A stretch of 64,000 nucleotides of DNA from Amycolatopsis keratiniphila subsp. keratiniphila. GTDB lineage: Bacteria > Actinomycetota > Actinomycetes > Mycobacteriales > Pseudonocardiaceae. Below, piece by piece: positions 52,250-61,287 of the stretch (the stretch's first letter is position 1; every line of letters starts with the position of its first letter). The stretch lies in contig NZ_LQMT02000023.1 in the NCBI RefSeq assembly GCF_001620365.2, positions 66,371 to 130,370 on the forward strand. The letters run 5' to 3'. Made by a program: the position numbers and the translations under genes. Below the pieces are notes generated by a model. That model made no database searches, was not told the DNA's origin, and saw only the letters and a list, made by a program, of their open reading frames with translations.

Positions 52250-54192
52250 AATGGTGGATCCTCGTTACCCGATTCGAAGGTGAGCACGCTGGTGAAGGTG
52301 GCCCCGTCGGCGGCGGTTCCGCCGCCGAGCAGGGTCCACGCGGGCTCGCGGCGGCCGAAACCCGCCGAGTACCAGCCCATCGGCGGCGTGGTTTCGCCGC
52401 GATGCGCCGACCAGGTGAGCTCCGGTGGAAGCTCGAACGAAGCCGTCCTGTCCTGGCCGTCGACCGTCCACGACAGGACGGCCCTGCTCCCGGTCAAGGC
52501 GACCTCGACGGCGGGTCCGAGGTGGAACGCGAGACGGCAGTGCCGTGCCTCGCCGCCGCGGACCTCGTCGAGAATCGTCAGTTCGCCGCCGTCCAATTCC
52601 ACCGAACGCTGGTGCACCGACGGCGCGTAGCCGTCGTGTTCCGCGCTCCAGCGCGACGGCGTCCCCGCCGCGATCACCGTGGTGACCGCGTGTTTCGTCC
52701 ACAGGAACGGCCCGCCGGAGACGGACTGGTCGGTGCGGGAGAGTTCGAGCGTGTTGTGCCCGGCCGTGGACCGGAAGTACGACCGCCACTTCGGTTCGCC
52801 GTGGTAGCAGTACGTCCCCGGATCGGCGAGGATGTCGACGCCGTCGTGCCGGACCTCCACCGAGAGCGCGTCCGCGTGCGCGTGGGCCGCGATGGACAGG
52901 AAGCCGTGCGGCCCGCCGTCACACCGGCACCAGAGGTCGCCGTCGCGCAGGATGGTCATCCCCGCGTCGGCGAAGTCGTCCCGCCGTCGCGCCGGACGCC
53001 GGGTGCCGACCTGGATGTCCTTGGCCAGCGCGGAGAAGAGCTGGGTCCGGACGTCCCCGCCCGGCGTCTCCGGCCACCAGTCCAACTGTCCGAAAAGGAC
53101 GGATCCGGTGTCGAGCAGCGAAGCCCAGCGGCTGGTCTCGTCGCCGTCGACGATGAGCCCGAAACCGTCATCGGCGTCGCCCTGCCGCGGCGGCCGTAGC
53201 CGGTTGTCCACAATGGACGCGAGCGCGTCGGTCATCCGGAGCAGGACGAGCCAGGTCGACTCGGGCACCGCGACTCCGGCGGCCTTCGCCTCCAGCGCTC
53301 CGGCGAGCCCCAATTCCAGGACCAGCCCGTGGTACTCGGTGGCGAGTTCCCGGTTCAGGCCGGAGTCGAAAGTGTTGTGTCGCAACATCTTGTCCAGCGA
53401 CGCCAGCGCCGAGTCCCGCCACTGACCGGACTCGGGGAACCAGGCGAACGCGCAGGCCGCGGCGAGCTGCCCGGCGTCCTCCGCGATCACGTGGTTGTTC
53501 GCCGACGAACCCCGGCTCGGGAACGCGGCCAGCCAGCGCTGGTGATGCCAGATCTGGTTGAGCGCCACGGGATTGTCCTCGAACAGCGCCGGGGCCTGCG
53601 CCCAGCCGTCGAGCAGCCGCCGCACCCACACCCACGACAGCAGCCGGATGCCGAGCTCGATCCCGCTGACCCAGTGCACGCCGCGCATCGGCGGATTGGC
53701 CGCCCACCACGACGCGAGGTGCGCGGCCACGCGTTCGGCGTACCGGTCCTCCCCGGTGAGGGCGTACGCGGCGGCCAGCACGGTGAGGTGCTGATGCCGC
53801 GACGGCTCCCAGATCTGCTTGATGTCGCCGACGGTCTCCTCGCTCCGGTACGGGATGTCGAAGGAGTACACATCGGACGGCGCCCGGCGGCCGGTCTTCG
53901 GGTCGTACGACCAGTCCGGATCGACGAGGTCGTCCCGCTCGACGCCGAAGTACTCGGCGCGTCCGTCCAACAGCCGGTCGGCGGTGACGAGCAGATCCTT
54001 CACCGCTTCGCCCGAGACGGCGGCGAGGACCTCCTCACCGGGCACCGTCGCGAACCGGCGGTCCGGCAGCCAGACCGCCTTCTCCCCCGCGACCCCGCGC
54101 CACTGGCGTTTGCGCACGACGTCGGTGACCCGGCCCGCGATCTCGGCGGGCCCCATCCTCGACAGTCTTCGCAGGTACCAGGACGGATCCAT
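52246..54192 (-). CDS. Heparinase II/III family protein
   Basis: 648 residues. The N-terminal alpha/alpha toroid is about 1-380 (WVSGIELGIRLLSWVWVRRLL, NNHVIAEDAGQLAAACAFAWFPE, with catalytic-type Asn/His positions). The C-terminal beta-sandwich starts near 440: AHAHADALSVEVRHDGVDILADPGTYCYHGEPKWRSYFRSTAGHNTLELS, the family's hallmark. Such proteins sit beside AsnB and a bi-domain oxidoreductase in many exopolysaccharide loci and cleave or trim uronate-containing polymers. No signal peptide is visible, so the site of action is uncertain. ATG overlaps the upstream TGA by one base. Confidence 0.92.
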   Translation of the reverse strand: MDPSWYLRRLSRMGPAEIAGRVTDVVRKRQWRGVAGEKAVWLPDRRFATVPGEEVLAAVSGEAVKDLLVTADRLLDGRAEYFGVERDDLVDPDWSYDPKTGRRAPSDVYSFDIPYRSEETVGDIKQIWEPSRHQHLTVLAAAYALTGEDRYAERVAAHLASWWAANPPMRGVHWVSGIELGIRLLSWVWVRRLLDGWAQAPALFEDNPVALNQIWHHQRWLAAFPSRGSSANNHVIAEDAGQLAAACAFAWFPESGQWRDSALASLDKMLRHNTFDSGLNRELATEYHGLVLELGLAGALEAKAAGVAVPESTWLVLLRMTDALASIVDNRLRPPRQGDADDGFGLIVDGDETSRWASLLDTGSVLFGQLDWWPETPGGDVRTQLFSALAKDIQVGTRRPARRRDDFADAGMTILRDGDLWCRCDGGPHGFLSIAAHAHADALSVEVRHDGVDILADPGTYCYHGEPKWRSYFRSTAGHNTLELSRTDQSVSGGPFLWTKHAVTTVIAAGTPSRWSAEHDGYAPSVHQRSVELDGGELTILDEVRGGEARHCRLAFHLGPAVEVALTGSRAVLSWTVDGQDRTASFELPPELTWSAHRGETTPPMGWYSAGFGRREPAWTLLGGGTAADGATFTSVLTFESGNEDPPL

Positions 54193-56372
54193 CAGCCCAG
54201 CCCCTCCTTGGCGTTGATCCGCACCACGGAACCGGTCTCCAGGCTGCGGTTGACCGCGAGCGTGGCCAACGTCGTCGAAACGAGCGACTCGACGGACACC
54301 GGCATCGAGACACCGGTCGTCAGCGCGTTGACGAACGCTTCGAGCTCGGCGGCCTGGCCCTTGTCCCGGCCCTTGGGGATACGGGAGCTCGCCCACTTCT
54401 TGCGGCCGAACACCGACGCGCGCGCGAAGTCGTCGAACTTCAGCACCTTGCCGTCGGCGGTGACGTCGATCGTCTCCTTGGGGAACGCCGACGAACCGCT
54501 CGTGGTGTACGCGATCGACGCGGTCGAGCCGTCCGGGTAGCGCAGCAGGATCTGCAGGTCCTGGTGGCCGGGGGTCGCGGTGGCGTACACCGACACCGGG
54601 TCGGAGCCGAGCAGCCAGCTGACCGTGTCGATGAAGTGGCCGCCCTCGCCCGCGAACCGCGAACCCTCGCTTTCGGCCTGGTTGTACCAGCTGCCGGCGT
54701 CGAGCTGACCGGCGTTGACGAGGTACCGCACGGAGGCCGGGCCGATCCGCGGCCCGAAGTGGAGCACCGACTCGTTCAGCAGCGGGGCGAACCGGCGGTT
54801 GAACCCGACCTGCAGCCGGTCGTTGCCGGACTCCTCGATCGCGCCGAGCACGATCTCCAGTTCCTTCTCCGACAGCGCGAGCGGCTTCTCGACGAACACG
54901 GCCTTGCCCGCGAGCAGCGCGCGTCTGGTCAGCTCGGCGTGCGAGCTGTGCCTGGTCACGATGAACACGGCGTCGATCGAATCGTCTGCGAGCATCGTGT
55001 CGAGATCGGTGGTGGCGCGGGCGAAGCCGAACTTGCGTTTGGCGTTCGCGCCCGAGAGCGCGGAGGTGGTGACGACCTCGGTGAGATCGACACCCTCCAT
55101 CTCCGCGAGATGCGGCAGGAGCATCGAGGACGCGTAGTTGCCCGCGCCGACGAACGCGACCCGCACGCCGCCGCCCTTGGGCACGGCCCGGACCGAGGAG
55201 GTCTTCGGCATGGCGACCTCGGCGACCTGCTCGGTGGCCGCGACGGCGCGCTTCTCGTACTCGAACAGCACCGCGACGGCCTTGAGCTCGCCCTCGTTCA
55301 GCTTCCGGTACGTCTCCACCGCGTCGGAGAACGCCGAGACGTGCGAGATCAGCGGCTCGACGTCGAGGCGGCCGCTGCCCATCAGGTCGACGACGCATTC
55401 GAGGTTGCGGCGTTCGGTCCAGCGGACCTGGCCGATCGGGTAGTCGCGGCCTTCGAGTTCGTACTCCGGGTCGTAGCGGCCGGGGCCGTACGAGCGGGAG
55501 AACCGGACGTCGAGTTCCTTTTCGTAGTAGGCGTTCCACGGCAGGTTCAGCGAGCACTTGCCGATGTCGATCACCCGGCCGCGATCGCGGGCCAGCTTCG
55601 CGGCCAGCTCCACCGGCTCGTTCGTGCTGCCGCCCGCGGCGAGGTACACCTGGTCGACGCCGTGCCCGGAGCTGATCTCCGCGACCGCCGTGTCGACGAC
55701 GCCGGACGCCGGGTCACCGCATTTCAGGGCGCCGAGCCGTTCGGCCAGCGCGCACCGGGACGGGTCCGGGTCGACGCCGACCACGCGGACCCCGGAGGCG
55801 ACCAGCAGCTGCACGACCAGCTGGCCGATCAGGCCGAGCCCGATGACCAGCGCGATGTCGCCGATCTGCGGTTCGCCCTGGCGGACACCCTGCATCGCGA
55901 TCGAGCCGACCGTGCCGAACGCGGCGTGCCGCGGGTCGACGCCGTCCGGCACCTTGGTGTACAGGTTCTTGGGCACCCAGTTCAGTTCCGCGTGCAGCGC
56001 GTGCTCGTTCCCCGCGCACGCCACGTAATCCCCGACGGCGACGTCGTCGATGCCCGCGCCGACCTCTTCGACCACGCCGCACAGCGAATACCCCAGCGGC
56101 GTGTACGAGTCGAGCTTGTTCATCGCCTTGCGGTACGTGGCGCCGAGCCCGTTCGTGGCGACGCTCTGCATCACCTTCGCGACCTGATCCGGCCGGGCCT
56201 TCGCCTTGCCCACCAGCGAAAGGCTCGCCTCGGACACCTTCATCATCTCGGTGCCGGTGGAGATCAGCGAATAGGCGGTGCGGACCAGCACACCCCCCGG
56301 TTTGCACGCGGGCACTTCGACGTCGAGGAGCGCCAGCTCCCCGCTCTTGTAGTTCTGCACTACCTGCTTCAC
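54192..56372 (-). CDS. Bi-domain oxidoreductase (zinc ADH-like plus Gfo/Idh/MocA)
   Basis: 726 residues, two enzymes fused. Residues 1-370 are alcohol-dehydrogenase-like (GVVEEVGAGIDDVAVGDYVACAG, nucleotide site ALVIGLGLIGQLVVQLL). Residues 400-720 are Gfo/Idh/MocA (VRVAFVGAGNYASSMLLPHLAEM, then AVFVEKPLAL with the EKP motif and GGHFIDTVSWLLG). The fusion is typical of polysaccharide loci, where it is thought to oxidise or epimerise a sugar nucleotide. Lies between the heparinase and AsnB genes. Confidence 0.92.
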   Translation of the reverse strand: MKQVVQNYKSGELALLDVEVPACKPGGVLVRTAYSLISTGTEMMKVSEASLSLVGKAKARPDQVAKVMQSVATNGLGATYRKAMNKLDSYTPLGYSLCGVVEEVGAGIDDVAVGDYVACAGNEHALHAELNWVPKNLYTKVPDGVDPRHAAFGTVGSIAMQGVRQGEPQIGDIALVIGLGLIGQLVVQLLVASGVRVVGVDPDPSRCALAERLGALKCGDPASGVVDTAVAEISSGHGVDQVYLAAGGSTNEPVELAAKLARDRGRVIDIGKCSLNLPWNAYYEKELDVRFSRSYGPGRYDPEYELEGRDYPIGQVRWTERRNLECVVDLMGSGRLDVEPLISHVSAFSDAVETYRKLNEGELKAVAVLFEYEKRAVAATEQVAEVAMPKTSSVRAVPKGGGVRVAFVGAGNYASSMLLPHLAEMEGVDLTEVVTTSALSGANAKRKFGFARATTDLDTMLADDSIDAVFIVTRHSSHAELTRRALLAGKAVFVEKPLALSEKELEIVLGAIEESGNDRLQVGFNRRFAPLLNESVLHFGPRIGPASVRYLVNAGQLDAGSWYNQAESEGSRFAGEGGHFIDTVSWLLGSDPVSVYATATPGHQDLQILLRYPDGSTASIAYTTSGSSAFPKETIDVTADGKVLKFDDFARASVFGRKKWASSRIPKGRDKGQAAELEAFVNALTTGVSMPVSVESLVSTTLATLAVNRSLETGSVVRINAKEGLG

Positions 56373-56387
56373 GTCGCTCCTCAGCGA

Positions 56388-58283
56388 TCAGGGGGTCCGG
56401 GCCGAAACGGCGCCGCGGTACCAGTACTCGAGGGTCAAGATGTGCCAGAGATGCTTGGACCGGTCCTGCTGCCCGGACGCGTCTTCGTCGACGAGCCTCT
56501 GCAGGGCCTCCCGGCGGAGGAACCCGGCCTTCACCAATTCACCTTCGTTCGTCACCTCGCGCACCAGTGGCGCGAGGTCGCGGCTCATCCAAGCCCGCAG
56601 CGGCGCGCTGAACAGCCCCTTCGGCCGATGCACGATCTCGGCGGGGAGGATGGACAGCGCCGCTTCCTTGAGCGCCATCTTCCCTTGGCGCTTCACGATC
56701 TTCTTGTCACCGGGGATCCGGAACGCGGCCTTCACGACCTCGATGTCGACGAACGGCGTCCGCACCTCGGTGGAGGCGGCCATGCTGGACCGGTCGGTGT
56801 AGGCGAGGTTGAGCCCGGGCAGGAAGAGCCGCGAATCGGCGAGGCACATGCGGTTCACGAAATCCGACAACGTGTTGTCGTGATAGGTGTCCGCGTGTTC
56901 GGTGATCACGTCGTCGACCGCGCCCGCGAGGTCCGGGTTCAGCAGGCCGGCGAGTTCGGCCTGGTCGTACATCGTGTAGCTGCGCCGGAACGCGGTCTCC
57001 TCGGGCAGCTCCGCGAACGAGAGGAACCGCTTGGCGAACCGGACCGAACGGAACCCGCGTTTCGAGGTCGCCACCGGCAGTCTGTCCACAAGGGACTCGA
57101 CCGGCCGCCGCACGAGGCCGGGAACCCGTTGGTACCGAACGGCGATCTTGTTCGCGAGATGCTTGCGGTACCCGGCGAACAGCTCGTCGGCGCCCATCCC
57201 CGAGAGCATCACCTTGACGCCGGCCTCACGGGCGGCGGTGCAGATCAGGTAGCTGTTGATCGCCGCCGGATCGCCGATCGGCTCGTCGAGGTGATACGTC
57301 ATCCTGGGCAGCAGGTCGAGCACCTGCGGCGCGATTTCGATCTCGTGCAGGTCGACGCCGAACTTCGCGGCGACCTTCTTCGCGTACATCAGGTCGTCCG
57401 GCATGGCCTCGAACTTCGCGTCCTCGGCCCGGAAACCGATGGTGTACGCGGAGATCCCCGGCCGCTCGCGCGCGGCGAGCGCGGTCAGGTAGCTGGAGTC
57501 GAGCCCGCCGGAAAGGAACGTCGCGACCGGCACGTCGGCGATCAGGTGCTTGCGCGTGGAGTCTTCGATGACGGCGTTGAGGTCGAACTCGCCTTCATAG
57601 GCCGCGCCCTCTTCGGCGACCTGGCGCAGCGACCAGAAGGTGCCGCGTTCGACGTCGCCGTTCGGCCGGAACCGCGCCCAGCTGCCCGGCGGCAGCTTCT
57701 CGGCCTCGCGGAACGCGCACCGGCCGTCCGGGACCCAGTAGTAGAGCAGGGAAGCGACGAGCGCGGTGTCGTCGACGGTCAGCGAGCCGCCCAGCTCGGC
57801 GGCCAGTGCCTTCAGCTCGGACGCGAACGCGACCCCCTTGCCGCGGCGCACCAGGAAGAGCGGTTTGATGCCCAGCTGGTCACGGACCAGCACCAGCTCG
57901 CCGGACCGCTCGTCGAAGACGCCGAACGCGAACATGCCGCGCAGCCGGTGCAAACCCTCGGTGCCCCACTTCCGCCAGGCTTCCAGCAGGACCTCGGTGT
58001 CGGACGTGCCCCGGAAGCGCACACCGGCGGCTTCGAGTTCCTTCCGCAGCTCCGGCGCGTTGTACAGCTCGCCGTTGTAGGTCAGCGCGAGCCCGTCCTT
58101 GACCATCGGCTGCGCGCCCGTCTCGGTCAGGTCGACGATCGACAGGCGCCTGTGTCCTAAATGGACTTCTCCGTGGTCGTACCTGCCGGAACCGTCGGGG
58201 CCCCGGTGGGCGAGTGTCTTGGTGAGCCGATCGGTGAGCGGTCCTCCGTCCGGCCAGAAGTAGGCCCCTGCGATGCCGCACAT
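56388..58283 (-). CDS. asnB: Glutamine-hydrolysing asparagine synthase-like amidotransferase
   Basis: 631 residues. Class II amidotransferase with nucleophile Cys2 (MCGIAGAY), LAHRGPDGSG and LTYNGELYN. The synthetase domain has PP-loop SGGLDSSYLTA near residue 259 and SGMGADELFAGYRKH. In exopolysaccharide loci such homologues are believed to amidate sugar carboxylates (as WbpS does in Pseudomonas O-antigen synthesis); this could be its role here given the dehydrogenase gene in the same operon (inference). Confidence 0.93.
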   Translation of the reverse strand: MCGIAGAYFWPDGGPLTDRLTKTLAHRGPDGSGRYDHGEVHLGHRRLSIVDLTETGAQPMVKDGLALTYNGELYNAPELRKELEAAGVRFRGTSDTEVLLEAWRKWGTEGLHRLRGMFAFGVFDERSGELVLVRDQLGIKPLFLVRRGKGVAFASELKALAAELGGSLTVDDTALVASLLYYWVPDGRCAFREAEKLPPGSWARFRPNGDVERGTFWSLRQVAEEGAAYEGEFDLNAVIEDSTRKHLIADVPVATFLSGGLDSSYLTALAARERPGISAYTIGFRAEDAKFEAMPDDLMYAKKVAAKFGVDLHEIEIAPQVLDLLPRMTYHLDEPIGDPAAINSYLICTAAREAGVKVMLSGMGADELFAGYRKHLANKIAVRYQRVPGLVRRPVESLVDRLPVATSKRGFRSVRFAKRFLSFAELPEETAFRRSYTMYDQAELAGLLNPDLAGAVDDVITEHADTYHDNTLSDFVNRMCLADSRLFLPGLNLAYTDRSSMAASTEVRTPFVDIEVVKAAFRIPGDKKIVKRQGKMALKEAALSILPAEIVHRPKGLFSAPLRAWMSRDLAPLVREVTNEGELVKAGFLRREALQRLVDEDASGQQDRSKHLWHILTLEYWYRGAVSARTP

Positions 58284-58296
58284 GCTCTTAGTCCCC

Positions 58297-59871
58297 CTAC
58301 AAGGCTTCGGCGTTATCCGGTGACACAGGCTTGAACCGTTTGGTCGGCTGGTCGGCGTTGTCGTCGGCGCGTTGGTACGGGGTCGGATGCCGCCGCCCGT
58401 TCTTCTTCTCCCGCGGGAACATCTCGACCGGCTTCACCGGCGGTGCCGTGCGCTCCGGCACGGCACCGGCGCGACCGCGCAACGCGGTGTGCAGGCCGTC
58501 CCACAGCGTCCCGTCGGTGTGGTCGCGCGGATCCGGGTCCACCACCACGACGCCGATGATCGGGATCCGCCGGTCCGCCAGCTGACGGGCGACGGTGTGC
58601 AGCCATTCGGTGTTCGCGTGCCCGGCGCGCACGACGAGGATCGTCTCCGTGCCGAGGAATTCGAGGTCGGTCCACGCCGTACCGGGCTCGACCGAGCCGA
58701 CGCCGATGCGCCGTTCCCTCGCGGCCATCGGGACGTCGCCGCGGTCCAGCACCTGGATCGGGCCTTCGCCCGCCAGCTCGCGGAGGTCCGCCTTCGGCAG
58801 GTCGTCGACGAGCGACACCGGCCCCTTCTCGGCCAGCTCGCGCGCCATGTCGACGGCGAGCGCGGCGGTGATCCGACAGGCGCCGAGGTCGAGCAGCGAC
58901 ACCGAACCGCCCTCCTGCCGGGCCGCTCGGACGAGGGTCGCCGCGACCCGCTGCCGCCGGGTCGCCGCACGCGAGCGGCGCAGGAACCGGGGCGGCTTCG
59001 GCAGCTGTGCGATCACGGAGGCGCCGAGATGCTGCGAGATCTCGCGGCGCAGCACCGGCCGGTCCTTCACCACGCTCGTGACGGCCGCGAGCCCCAGCCC
59101 GGCGAGCAACCCCAGCGCGAAGCCGATCCCGGCGTCGGTGGCGAGGGTTTTGAGCAGCGAATGCGGCAGGATCCGCGGCGCGTCCACGATCTGCGTCCCG
59201 GCGGCGACCTTCGGCGTGCCGATACCCGCCTCCTGCGCGCGGCCGTCGTAGTCGGAGATCTTGGACGTCAGCTCCGCGCGGCGCGAATACAGCCGTTCCA
59301 GCTGGGCGGGGTTGGCGTTGCGGCCCTTGGCCTCTTCGGTGACGATCGACGCTTCGATCGGGGTGAGCTCGTTCTGGGCCTGGTTGCGCTGGTCGAGCAG
59401 CGCCTTCTGCTGCGCCGCCGCGGCCGCCTGGTTGCGGCCGATGTACTCGGCGATGAAGGCGTCCGAAATCGCCTGCGCGCGGGCCAGTGCCTCGTCCTTG
59501 GTCTTGCCCTTGACCGTCAGCTGGAGCACGTTGTTCGTCAGGCCGAGCCCCTCGTAATCCTTGAGGAACTCCTCCGGCGCCTGCGTGCTGTTCAGCTTCT
59601 TGAGCGCCTCGCCCGCGGTCTTCGTCGTCTGGAGCACGGCGACGTCGGTGCGCATCAGCGTTCCGCTGTCGGTCGGCGAATCGTCGGGGTGGATCACGAG
59701 GATCTGCGCGACCGCGGTGGGCGGCGACGGCAGGAGCATCGCGACCAGCCCGCCGGCGATCAGCCCCAGCAGGGCGGTGGCGAGCCACATCCGGCGTCGT
59801 CTCCGTATCGAGACGACCAGCCGTTGCAGGTCGATGAGCGGTTCTGACTTCGCTTTTTCGGCGCTGGTCAC
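58297..59871 (-). CDS. Wzz-type chain-length determinant with degenerate BY-kinase domain (1)
   Basis: 524 residues from GTG 59871. First membrane helix about 25-45 (RMWLATALLGLIAGGLVAML), Wzz domain with a long coiled region (about 130-215), Pro-rich second helix near 240-260 (IGFALGLLAGLGLAAV). The C-terminal 230 residues look like a BY-kinase/P-loop fold: VSLLDLGACRITAALAVDMARELAEKGPVSLVDD, but the Walker A GKS/T is replaced by GACRIT. Basic tail. Presumably controls polymer length. Overlaps its paralogue by four bases. Confidence 0.88.
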   Translation of the reverse strand: MTSAEKAKSEPLIDLQRLVVSIRRRRRMWLATALLGLIAGGLVAMLLPSPPTAVAQILVIHPDDSPTDSGTLMRTDVAVLQTTKTAGEALKKLNSTQAPEEFLKDYEGLGLTNNVLQLTVKGKTKDEALARAQAISDAFIAEYIGRNQAAAAAQQKALLDQRNQAQNELTPIEASIVTEEAKGRNANPAQLERLYSRRAELTSKISDYDGRAQEAGIGTPKVAAGTQIVDAPRILPHSLLKTLATDAGIGFALGLLAGLGLAAVTSVVKDRPVLRREISQHLGASVIAQLPKPPRFLRRSRAATRRQRVAATLVRAARQEGGSVSLLDLGACRITAALAVDMARELAEKGPVSLVDDLPKADLRELAGEGPIQVLDRGDVPMAARERRIGVGSVEPGTAWTDLEFLGTETILVVRAGHANTEWLHTVARQLADRRIPIIGVVVVDPDPRDHTDGTLWDGLHTALRGRAGAVPERTAPPVKPVEMFPREKKNGRRHPTPYQRADDNADQPTKRFKPVSPDNAEAL

Positions 59872-61175
59872 GCGGTACCTGCCAGAGCTTCGTGGTCGGA
59901 CGGGGTGGGCGTGCCGGGCCGGGTGCGGGCAGGCCGGACCGGCCGGATCAGCACGGTGCCCACCATGGCGAGACCGGCGTCGGCGACGGCTTCGGCGATC
60001 CCGACCAGTTCCCACGCGGACCGGGAACCGAGGCTCGTCACGACGAGGACCCCGTCCGCGTCGGTGTCCGCGACGACGGGCCGTGCCGGGGACACCGTCA
60101 CGACGGTGAACCACCGGCCCGCGAGCGCGGCGAGCCGTCCGGCGGCCGCCCGCCCGGCGTGATCGCCGTCGGCGGCGACCACGAGCAGCCGCCGGTGCGG
60201 CAGCCGGGAGATCAGCCGCCGGTACAGCACGTCGGAGTCGATCTCGTCCGCGAAGACGTCGACACGCGGGACGTTCCACGGCCTGTCGTCACGGAGGAGC
60301 TTGGCCCGCAACGTGGTGGCCGGGGGCGCCTGCTCGACCGCGTCGAAGGTGGCGAGCACCGGTCCGCCGATCGCCGCGGCGATCTCCTCCTCGTCCCGCA
60401 GCCGACGGTCGGTGCGGGCGGTGAAGAGGTGACCGAACAGGCCGATGAGGAAGAACAGCGCCGCGCCGCCGAGGGCGAGCTGCGGAAGAGTGGGCGCCGC
60501 CGCCGAGGACGGCAGTTCGGCCGAGCCGAGGACGACCATGTTGCCGAGGCCGCTGGCGGTGTCGGCCGCGTTCAAACTGGACATCGCCGACTCGATCGAC
60601 GAGCGCAAGCCCTGCAGCTCGGTGCGGAGCTGGACGCTCTCGACGGTCGTCTTGCCTTCGTTGACCTTCGCGGAGAGTTCGCTGATGCGCTGGTTCGTCT
60701 GCTGGACCTGCTGGCGCAGCGTCTCGCGGCGTTCCTGCGCGAGCTGGACCGCCGCGTCACCGGAACCGGCGATGATCTGCGTCGAGTACTTCACGAACTC
60801 GCTCGCGATCTGATCGGCCATCCGCTGCGTCTGTTCGGCGGTGTCACCGGTGGCCTCGATGGTGATGACATTGCCCTGTGCGACCGACGTGGCCACCCTG
60901 TCCCGCAGCTCGGCGCCGGTCATCCCGTCGCCGAGACCGGCGGCCGCGCGGTCGAGCACGACCGAGCTGGTCGCCACCTCGGCCTGGGTGAGCAGCTCGT
61001 CCGCCTCGCGCGGGCCCTGCAGCAGGACACTGGACGTCGTCCGATAGCCGGGCGAAAGGATCACCGACGATCCCGCGCCGATCAGGGCGCCGAGCACGGC
61101 GAGGACCACCAAGGTCCGCCATCGCCCGCGCAAGACCTGTCCGATCATGGACAGGCGCACCGTGTCGTCAGTCAA
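59868..61175 (-). CDS. Wzz-type chain-length determinant with degenerate BY-kinase domain (2)
   Basis: 435 residues from TTG 61175 (ATG 61148 is an alternative). Membrane helices near 20-40 and 229-250 frame a Wzz domain (TSSVLLQGPREADELLTQAEVATSSVVLDRAA) with coiled coil ETLRQQVQQTNQRISELSAKVNEG. The C-terminal domain LLVVAADGDHAGRAAAGRLAALAGRWFTVVTVSPA has the BY-kinase shape, but again lacks a Walker A lysine (DGDHAGRAA). First of two Wzz genes; promoter-like boxes are upstream at 61241-61268. Confidence 0.88.
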   Translation of the reverse strand: MTDDTVRLSMIGQVLRGRWRTLVVLAVLGALIGAGSSVILSPGYRTTSSVLLQGPREADELLTQAEVATSSVVLDRAAAGLGDGMTGAELRDRVATSVAQGNVITIEATGDTAEQTQRMADQIASEFVKYSTQIIAGSGDAAVQLAQERRETLRQQVQQTNQRISELSAKVNEGKTTVESVQLRTELQGLRSSIESAMSSLNAADTASGLGNMVVLGSAELPSSAAAPTLPQLALGGAALFFLIGLFGHLFTARTDRRLRDEEEIAAAIGGPVLATFDAVEQAPPATTLRAKLLRDDRPWNVPRVDVFADEIDSDVLYRRLISRLPHRRLLVVAADGDHAGRAAAGRLAALAGRWFTVVTVSPARPVVADTDADGVLVVTSLGSRSAWELVGIAEAVADAGLAMVGTVLIRPVRPARTRPGTPTPSDHEALAGTA

Positions 61176-61240
61176 AGCCGGGGTCTCCCATCGGTGCGTG
61201 CGGGTGCAGCATCAATCCCGTCGGAGCGACCGCGATGTTG

Positions 61241-61268
61241 GTTACAGGATTGCCCGAGTCTTGTTCAA
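61241..61268 (-). promoter_or_regulatory. Possible promoter inside the minus operon
   Basis: On the minus strand TTGAAC (61268-61263) and TGTAAC (61246-61241) are 16 bp apart, in the 112-bp gap between the GT4 and Wzz genes, the only sizeable gap in this operon. Confidence 0.4.
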
Positions 61269-61287
61269 AACGCGACCGGGATGTCGA

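Noticed and set aside
54564..58160. 1198-codon open frame on the plus strand
   Set aside because: Antisense to the bi-domain oxidoreductase and AsnB genes, no domain resemblance.
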